This document shows positions 56,301-64,000 of a DNA stretch of 64,000 nt, in pieces. Source of the DNA: Paraphysomonas bandaiensis. Its lineage: Eukaryota; Chrysophyceae. Each line of letters opens with the position of its first letter. The first letter of the stretch is position 1. A model generated the notes under the pieces. The model was not told the DNA's origin. It saw only the letters and a program-made list of their open reading frames with translations, and ran no database searches. Both the position numbers and the translations under genes were made by a program. The stretch lies in assembly GCA_965644295.1 (NCBI GenBank), contig CBFFRP010000418.1:1-64000 (forward strand), in the 5' to 3' direction.

Positions 56301-59300
56301 TCTGGGGAGTCAAATACCGAAGTGGTAATGTATGTGTGCTCTGTTTGTCTTTCAACAGTTTTGGATCCTTATAAAGATATGTCGGTGAAATTAATGTATT
56401 TTGATGACCTGTGCGTTCCAATGCTTATTAGTTGTTCATCGTCCACTCTGGTTACTTTATGTTGTACCACATCTTCCACCCTGGGGTCAGGGGACATCTT
56501 AGTAAAGCAGCTGGTGAATGTAATATCTTCTAATGGGAACATTATCGCTAGCCTCAGTGATCAAAGTAAAAGTATGGATGACCAAGAAGGTAGTCTGTTG
56601 CGGGCCCTGTGTGCGTATACGATAATTGGAGCCCTTTATGATCGATGCTCAGTGGAAGATGTTAAGGGACCTGTGACCGAAGCATTTAGTGGGAAGGGAG
56701 CCAGTGGTAAGGAACTCACACAAGCTGTGTGCCGAGCCGCCCACAAACTGGTACGGCAGACTCCACCGCGGTCACTTTTCCCCGAGACATCGTGCTCAGT
56801 TGTGCAGCGCCTTCAGTCAGCTGCCTTCAACTGCTTACTTATGGTGGTAGCCAAGACTCAGATGGAGGAGCAGTTCTTCGATGCCTTTGTATTCAAGGAG
56901 AAATCGCAGGCTCCTGATCAGCAGTTCTGGGGAAATGTTGTAGATTGCACATTAAGACTTTCTTTTAAAGAGGCCACATTCAAGACTGCCCACCTGGGAG
57001 GATGGATGGTGCGAGAGAGGAGGTTAGAAGATCAGTCCTTCAGTAGCCTACCTACTTTGTCCACAGGCGGTCTACTCACCCAACACTTGCGGTCCTCATC
57101 ACAGCTATTGTCGCGTAGTAATTTGAAGCGCGTGCACACTCAATCGCAAAGTACATCTCAATATATGTTATCGAGGAGTCAGTCGCATGGAACAATGACT
57201 GAAAGCCCCAGTGACCCATTTCTTTCTCTTTCCCAAGCGAATCATGCTATTAACGATGGTGTACTACCATACAAAGGAGGAGGACGTTCCTCTGATTATG
57301 ACCTGACTACAACGACTGGTGGTTTGGTGCAAGGGCTTGATGACTGTATTATAGCGCTAGAAATGAACCCAGTGAATGCGCAGCAGTGCATGGGACCATT
57401 GGTGCGTGTAATTTACAGAATGCATGTGTTATTTCAAGACCGTTGGAGCAGTCTCGACTCATCGGAAAATAATCTTCCCTTCTGGCTACGTGTGGTACGA
57501 GACAAACTTTCAGATTACTCTCCTCTTCCTATGCCACGTGGAACTGTAGAGTTATCACACAGTCATGACAGTGAGCGAAGAAATCTCCGCGTGTTTATGC
57601 TGAGACTGTTATTGAATCAGCCAGTCACCACAATAACTACCCCTTTTGTTCATCTGCTGATGAAACCTATACTCGACTGCTGTTTATATGATCTATGCGG
57701 AGTTCGTCACCCTTCAGTGAATCAGGCGTCCGCTGAGGAACCTTTTCATTATATGATTCGAGATGTAATTTTCACCATCGTTGACTCATGGCCAGGGGCA
57801 TTTCGGAAGGCCTGTGAGTTGAATCATTTCTTGTCTGACGTATCCGACGAGTGTCCTCTGCAGCACCGCACTGTTGTTGAGTCCGCCGTTTCATTTCTAT
57901 CTTATCTCTTGCGACATGCCTATCCCGCCGGAGATGAGACAGAGGAATTTTCTGATATGGCGCGGGACAATATTGGAGGTGTATGTGCTTTAATACGCCT
58001 TTGGGTAGGTGATAATCTTGACAACGGTGCCAGAATTAGAAATGGTTTGGATTTGAATCCTTTAATTCAGCTCATCACTGCGGAGAGTGCTCCCACTGGT
58101 GGTGCGCATGGGAAGGTTTCTAGTAAAGGCACAAGGGGTGTAAGGCGGCGACTCTGTGGACTTGAGCTTTTACTCTGTCTGGCACAGCAAGGCTACCCTA
58201 TTATCAGCGACTCAGCAGATGAGGGGGGTGTCGGAGAAAAGATTCTAGCTGCTGTGAGCAGTGGATGCAAGTATCCCCGCAAAGAGGTCAGTGAGCTGAG
58301 CGGGTCTGTAGCAGGTGCTCTTTTGAGGTGTATGATGGTTCGATATACGCCATCTGGGATGCAGGACTCTGTTCGTTTAGTAGGTTTGGAAAGCAAGGCG
58401 GAAAAATTCTCAAAGGAAGTTGAGTGTCGGCTTATGTCTCTATTATCTATGAAGAATGGGCCTGACTCTGTGGCGTGCTGTGTGCGGGCCATAACGAAGC
58501 AGTACCCGTCTTTTCTGTCCAGGGAGATGCTTCTGCGGTTATTCAGCGTGTTCAGCAGCATGAAGCCTAGGGCTAGAGCCGATTTCTTAGAGACCCTTTG
58601 TGATGCCACTAGTGCGACGGAGACCGGAAAGGATAAGCTGAGTGGCATTTGCATCCTTGACCAGCTGAGGCCTTATCTTGCATCTTTACTCAGCGATATA
58701 TCCACTGTTGCATTCGGTCGAGGAATAGGGACCAGGAATCTTCCCATGATTCAGATACTCGCGTTGCGTCTCATGCGGATTCACAGTAAGGATAGTGTTC
58801 GGCTAAACCTATTGTCTGCCGGAAGTAGCAACGGGGTAGCAGAGAGTGTAGCTATCAGCCGATGCGTTGATGAGTCGGCGGTATTGGAAGTACGACAGGA
58901 AGCTTACGTTTTATTGATGACACTACACACCACTATAGTTAAAGCACTACGCGGCACTTCGGAAAGTTCTAATTTGACAGCTCAGTTGGGCACTGCAAGG
59001 GTGCTCCTCATGAGAGGTCTGACAGATGCGGATGATGGAGGGGAAGAGACACAGAAGCTGTTGAAGAAAACTGAAGCTGCTGCAGACACTGCTTTGATTT
59101 TAATTCGCCAGTCTGGAATCAAAAAGACGGTTTTCGACTACTTTGAGTCGAACTTTGGAATCAGCACATGCCCAATAGAACGACTCTCAGCTCTTATGAC
59201 TGACTTTTTTGATCCAACAGATATTTTCACTACAGACCCTGAGAAAGAGACAACAACACTTAGAATGGAGGCATCGGAACACTGGCTACGCTACAGTGCT

Positions 59301-62300
59301 TATTTACTATTGGGTTCAGCTGTGATTGTCGACTCTATGGGAAGTGGAAAGAAACTCTTCTCCAGGGGGCTTGCAACTGAGGACACTTTCACTCCAATGG
59401 AAGTGACCCAGTCTAGCACTGTGTCACAGTTCCATACTGGGTCCAGTGGCGTAAACATGTCTCCCATGTTCGCTATTGAGAACACACAACCGCAGCTGTA
59501 CAGTGGTAGTAAGAGGAATATTGTTAGGGGAACACAGCAGCTCAAGTGGACCCAGACGCAGTCACAGGACACACTAGAAGGCGCGCGAAACAGTACACAG
59601 GAGAAAGCGTTTTTCACACAAATGCAGGCAGCTCCGATGACCAGTCAAGCTACTTCTGCTCATGGAATGGGACCGCCCACAGGACTTCCGAATTATGTAT
59701 CGAGCACGCAGTCGCAGTCCCAAGGAACATGGATTACCCAAAGAGTTCCAATGAGGTACCGTCGCAATTCAGTCCCTTCATCAGAAGGGGGTCAGCAGCA
59801 TTCATTGGAATCGAGGGCACGAAGGGGGGCATATCGCAGTCCTGGAATGGCGTATTCGTCTGTAAGTCATAGGACTCAGAAGCTTCGACAAGATCGCCTT
59901 CGACGTGCGGCCCGCGTAACCGTGTTTCGTCGTTACAGAGACGGGGAGCTTCCTGATATTTGTATTGAATTAAATGACGTCACGAAACCTTTACAGGCGT
60001 TATGTCTGCGTGATCCAGCAACTGCCTCATTGATATTCAGGTCGTTGTTCTGTGAGTTGTTCGATATGGCAGCTGAGCTGAATGTAGACCAGTGTGAGAC
60101 CATACGGTTCGCTCTTTGGCGGATGCTGGGAGGTCCTCTGACAAGCGCCGACAATGGGACCGTGAGACATGTTCTGTCTGACAACACTCTTGCATCTGCA
60201 GTGCTAGCTGCAAGTCGACATTGCTTGCTGCACGAACTCAAGACTCCAGTAGAGTCTGCTGCTCTATCGGCAATACCTCCTCTTAATGTGGGAAACACGG
60301 CTGTGGCAAGTACGAATATTCATTCTGGTGCACTCTTTCTGGAAGATCAGTTACTGGTACAGCAACACAGATCAAAGGCGAATACCAGGGACGAGATTAC
60401 TGTGGCTATCGGGGAAGGAGGCTGGGTTGAGTTGGCTAGGATGTATGGGGCTTTGCAAGAACATGACATGCTTGTTGGACTATTTTTTCAGATCAGTCGG
60501 CTAGAGGACACTAAGCGGGCTCTTGACGCAGAAGTACAAGGCAACTACCCGTTAGCTGTTGAGTTGTATAATAAGCTCATCGCAGCTTCAGAGGGGGCGG
60601 ATTTGAACGACTCTGGTCCACGCGATTGGGGTGACGTTGGAGCTTACGGTGCGCTTGACGTAAATTCTGAGGGCTTTCATCCAAATCAACAGGAGAAAGA
60701 GATGTGGTGCAAGAGGTCACTTGAGTGTCTTCGGCAACTGCTGGATTGGGGACAGCTGTACGACAAGGTTGATACAATTAGTAGTGGTGAAGAAGACAAA
60801 GAAGATTGTGTGATAGAGCGACTACTCTCCAGTGGGTCATCGTCCTGGCTTCTTCCGTATTATACCTCCTGTCTCGCTCATTTAGGAGGTATGGCGATTT
60901 CCTATGGTGCGGATGGTGTGCAAACAAACCAGGGACCCCTATGGAATGAAACCGTGGATTTTCTTAGGGTAGCTCTACAGACATCCACTTCTACGGGAGA
61001 ACACCTGAAGCGTTTTCTCGAGGACAATCATCCCTCTGAAATAGCTGTGTGTTATTTGTCTATTGGGGACACGGCCCGCGCTCAGAGTTATGCATCCATG
61101 GCTTTCACCCGCTTCTTGGAGAGCTGGTCAACTGTACATCCTTGTGCACTGGCGGCTCGCGGTGCACTTTTGTCGGGGCTGCAACAAGTGGTTGAGTTGG
61201 AAGATGCAGTATCATTGCTTAGAGAGAGGGCGATAAGTCAGAACGAAGATGTACTCGGTATGTGGTCGAAATCTCTTCCGTCATATGAAGATGCGTTGTG
61301 GGTGTGGGACGGTGTGTCCAGAGTGCGAGAGGTGAGTCTAATGACACGCCTGCAGAAGGATAAGGAATCGGGAAGTGATTATCACCTGGTGCCTACTCTG
61401 GAGTTGCTGGGAAGGTATCATGTTGACATGGCAATCACAGCTGTGCTTCAGGAGAAGATGCAAGTGGTTAAGTCACAGTTGGGAATCAGCCACAGCATCA
61501 GACGAGCTCTGACGGCTTACAGTGATAGGAGTAGAGTCAAAACGGTACATTTGAGCATGCCTGAGGTGCGGACAGTGTATGAATATAATAAAAAGAGCAT
61601 CGGGGTGGCTCTACAAGGCGGATGTGAAGAGGGAAGCGATGTGTGGAACAAAGTGGTGCCGATGTACGAGAAAACAATGACGTTATTACAGAAGAAATAC
61701 GAGTCATGCGGGCCTTCTGACGATTTCTATGATACTGTTGTAACTCGTGTACTACAGGGAGAGTGGCTAGCGTCGTGGGGCAGGTTCCTTAGAGAGTGCG
61801 GAAATAGAGAATGGGAAAAAAAAATAAACGGTGCTTTTGATGCTCTAAAGGATGTTACAAGTGTGTTGGATTCGTGCAGAGAGCAGCCTCGGGGAATAGA
61901 AAACGAGTGCGCCTATGGAAAATTTGCTAGGCAGTGCGATGACATTTTGAATCTCCATGGTACGTCTGGCACACTAGGAGACAAAGAGAAAGTGGCACAA
62001 GTGGCCATTGATGTGTACATCAAGGGTCTACAGAGGGGTGATGCTCTGTGTCGTTCCCGCTTACTGAATCTATTTTCTCTAGTGGGGAGATATGTGTGCA
62101 GTTGTTCCAACACTGAGTCTTCAGAAAGGCTGGTGAATATCACCCGACAGGTTACAGCAGTTCCCTCTTGGGTGTTTCTCAAGAACAGTGCACAGATTAT
62201 GGCTTTAATCGACCGGCCTGAAGGTGAACTCGCTTTAGCAGTTCTCGAACATATGGCAAGACTTTATCCCCGTGCCCTGTATTATCCTTTTAAAGTGACG

Positions 62301-64000
62301 TACCCTAACCTGAGCTTGGAGGGACAGACCAAAGCTAAAGTTTTGAGTGGTCTAGTAGCCGACGAGTTAGTTGACAAATTTGTAGAGGCCCTTGGTGGAC
62401 TTACTCACCCTGAGTTGAGATGGAGTGATGGGGTCAAGCGGGTGGCTGAGCTCTTCAGACTAAAAAAAGGCAAAGAGGCAGAGGAGTATCATCAAGAATT
62501 AGTTGCAGCCACAACTTCTACTGAATGGGAGCTGGTGGGAACGAAAATAGGAGCATATAATATGAGGTTAAAACCATACGATGCTACCTTGTGTGTAAAT
62601 TGAGTGACTGTTTTTTATTGCGTCTCAGGTTTGCGCGGTACATGGCGAAGAAACGTGTCGTAGCAGGTACTCGAGGCAGCGGGTCTCAGCGGACTAGTCA
62701 GAGCAGGGGACGAGGAAGCTCTAGTAGCTGTAACGTCGGGCTCTCGTCTGGTCTCGTGGATGAGTTGCTCGAAGAGTCTAGGGATCTTTCGAGCGGAGGT
62801 CGAGGGTGGTCTATGAGATTTTCATCCGGAAAGGTTCCAGTAACGGAGTTTTCTGAGTGGTTGGCTGATCTGGGTCCTTTATTGCTTTCTATGTCATCAT
62901 CCTCCCTTTCTCATCAGATAGAAGTGCCAGGACAATATAGCAACTGTGAGAGAGAACCTATGGTCAACCAACATGCCACAATCCTTTCCGTTGGTCCAGA
63001 GCTACTTGTTATGTCATCCATTCGCAAACCTAAGCGTTTATCTATTTTGAGCAGCACTGGCGAGGAAGTAAAGTTCCTCGTGAAAGGCGGGGAAGATCTA
63101 AGAAATGATGAGAGAATTGAGCAGCTTTTTATGCTCATGAATACTATCGTGACTAGTCATAGGTCGTCAGAGGGAGGACCCTCTGGAGGAAAAAGAGATA
63201 GACTTAGAGCGCGAACGTTTTCTGTTATTCCTATGACTCCAAAAGTAGGAGTATTGGAGTGGGTTCCGAATACTGTCCCCCTCAAAAGCATTGTGTCCGA
63301 GGAAATGGCGCTAGACTCTGACTTTCTCAAGTTAAATCCAGGTTGTTTGAAAACAGGTGCCAAGTCGGTGGACTTATCAAGTATTGTTGCCTCGAAAAAG
63401 AGATTGGACTGGTTAAAGGGTAGTTATCAAGCCAATGACTACCACACTATGTTTGTGAAAGCTAAGGCAGAACATGCTCGTACGCTGTGGAAAAAAATAG
63501 CCCGGACGACACCCCAGGACTATCTTCGACGTAGATTCATCCGCATGTCTCCTTCTCCCGAAGTGTTTCTTACCCTCCGATCAGAGTGTGCGATCTCTCT
63601 TGCTGTCAGCAGTATATTCGGGTACATCCTTGGTATTGGAGACAGGCATCTAGATAACTTACTAATTGACATACGAGCTGGTAGTGTGGTGCAAATAGAC
63701 TTTGGGATATGTTTTGGTATGGGTGCGAGCGTGTTGCCTGTACCAGAATTAATTCCATTTCGACTCACCGGTCAACTTCGGTCACTCTTCACTCCTTTAG
63801 ATGGCACGAATCTTTTGCGACACTATATGGTGGAGACTCTGAGTGGAATTAGAGGGGAGGATGGGAGGAGTGCGCTTTGTAATGCCCTGGAAGTATATGT
63901 GAACGATCCCGTTGTTGACTGGCTGAAAGGGTCAGTCACTAAAGCTGAAATGGAAACTGTACGCGATGATGTTAAGTGGGAGCCAAGAAGGAGGATAGCC
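50386..64000 (+). CDS. PRKDC: DNA-dependent protein kinase catalytic subunit (DNA-PKcs), 3' end outside window
   Basis: Exons 50386-53733, 53781-53863, 54013-55957, 56007-56085, 56134-62590 and 62629 to beyond 64000; phases agree and give more than 4,420 residues. The long N-terminal part is helical HEAT-like solenoid without motifs I can name. Exon 5 holds two Ser/Thr-Gln clusters: about 57120-57200 (HTQSQSTSQY) and about 59400-59760 (TQTQSQ, STQSQSQGTWITQ), the second about 1,140 residues before the kinase domain, like the ABCDE region of the human protein. A FAT-like region follows. Exon 6 carries the kinase domain: EVPGQY, SIRKPKRLSIL, FLVKGGEDLRNDERIEQLF, FRIRMSP-type lead, GIGDRHLDNLL (catalytic Asp and Asn), VQIDFGICFG (DFG) and LPVPELIPFRLT, the last diagnostic of DNA-PKcs within the PIKK family. 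The FATC end lies off-window. DNA-PKcs is recruited by Ku to DNA ends and drives non-homologous end joining. The intron before exon 6 is only about 38 nt. Confidence 0.93.

Noticed and set aside
62603-62640. DNA-PKcs ending at TGA 62601-62603
   Set aside because: A kinase domain with all diagnostic motifs follows directly in an open frame; a short intron is the better reading.

Overview
This is a nuclear eukaryotic window. Most host genes are split by short GT-AG introns (about 38-130 nt where I could place them). Intergenic DNA is AT-rich and full of microsatellites, minisatellites and transposon debris. The mix of a DNA-PKcs homologue, a multi-pass membrane hybrid histidine kinase, a secreted TIG-repeat protein and a PPOX-like protein with a signal peptide followed by a Phe-led transit-like stretch suggests a protist or alga, possibly with a complex (red-derived) plastid. 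I cannot place it more precisely.

Layout. 1-5570 (-): Ty3/gypsy-type element whose gag and pol are in the same frame, separated by one UGA; pol runs off the left edge. 5571-10369: its probable leader/LTR, a decayed Ty1/copia 3' end, and a MITE-like element. 10370-13923 (-): three-exon secreted/membrane TIG-like protein. 14465-15478 (+): PPOX/FMN-binding split-barrel protein. 16641-18280 (-): patatin-like phospholipase. 19255-27283 (+): hybrid histidine kinase, cut inside a coding exon by a complete chromodomain Ty3/gypsy element (20988-26569) with LTRs that look identical and a 4-bp target duplication. 27284-38000: gene-poor, with hairpin elements, degenerate coding remnants, a G-rich minisatellite, one orphan tail-anchored-like ORF and a dead PIF/Harbinger transposon. 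38022-43046 (+): 15-exon DENN-domain protein. 43519-45589 (-): sialate O-acetylesterase-like secreted esterase. 46141-47232 (+): RBR E3 ubiquitin ligase with membrane segment. 47600-49617 (-): seven-exon secreted SGNH-type hydrolase. 50386-64000 (+, runs off the right edge): DNA-PKcs, with N-terminal HEAT region, two SQ/TQ clusters, FAT region and PI3K-like kinase domain.

The host genes show no sign of acting as one pathway; this is ordinary eukaryotic neighbourhood. The most notable points are the young retrotransposon insertion that would truncate the histidine kinase before its receiver domain, the UGA-separated gag-pol with an FDN reverse transcriptase motif, the minisatellite that has copied a 5' splice site into its own intron, a three-copy family of hairpin elements, and conserved autophosphorylation-type clusters in the protist DNA-PKcs. 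I found no tRNA, rRNA or CRISPR, and no clearly new multi-gene system.
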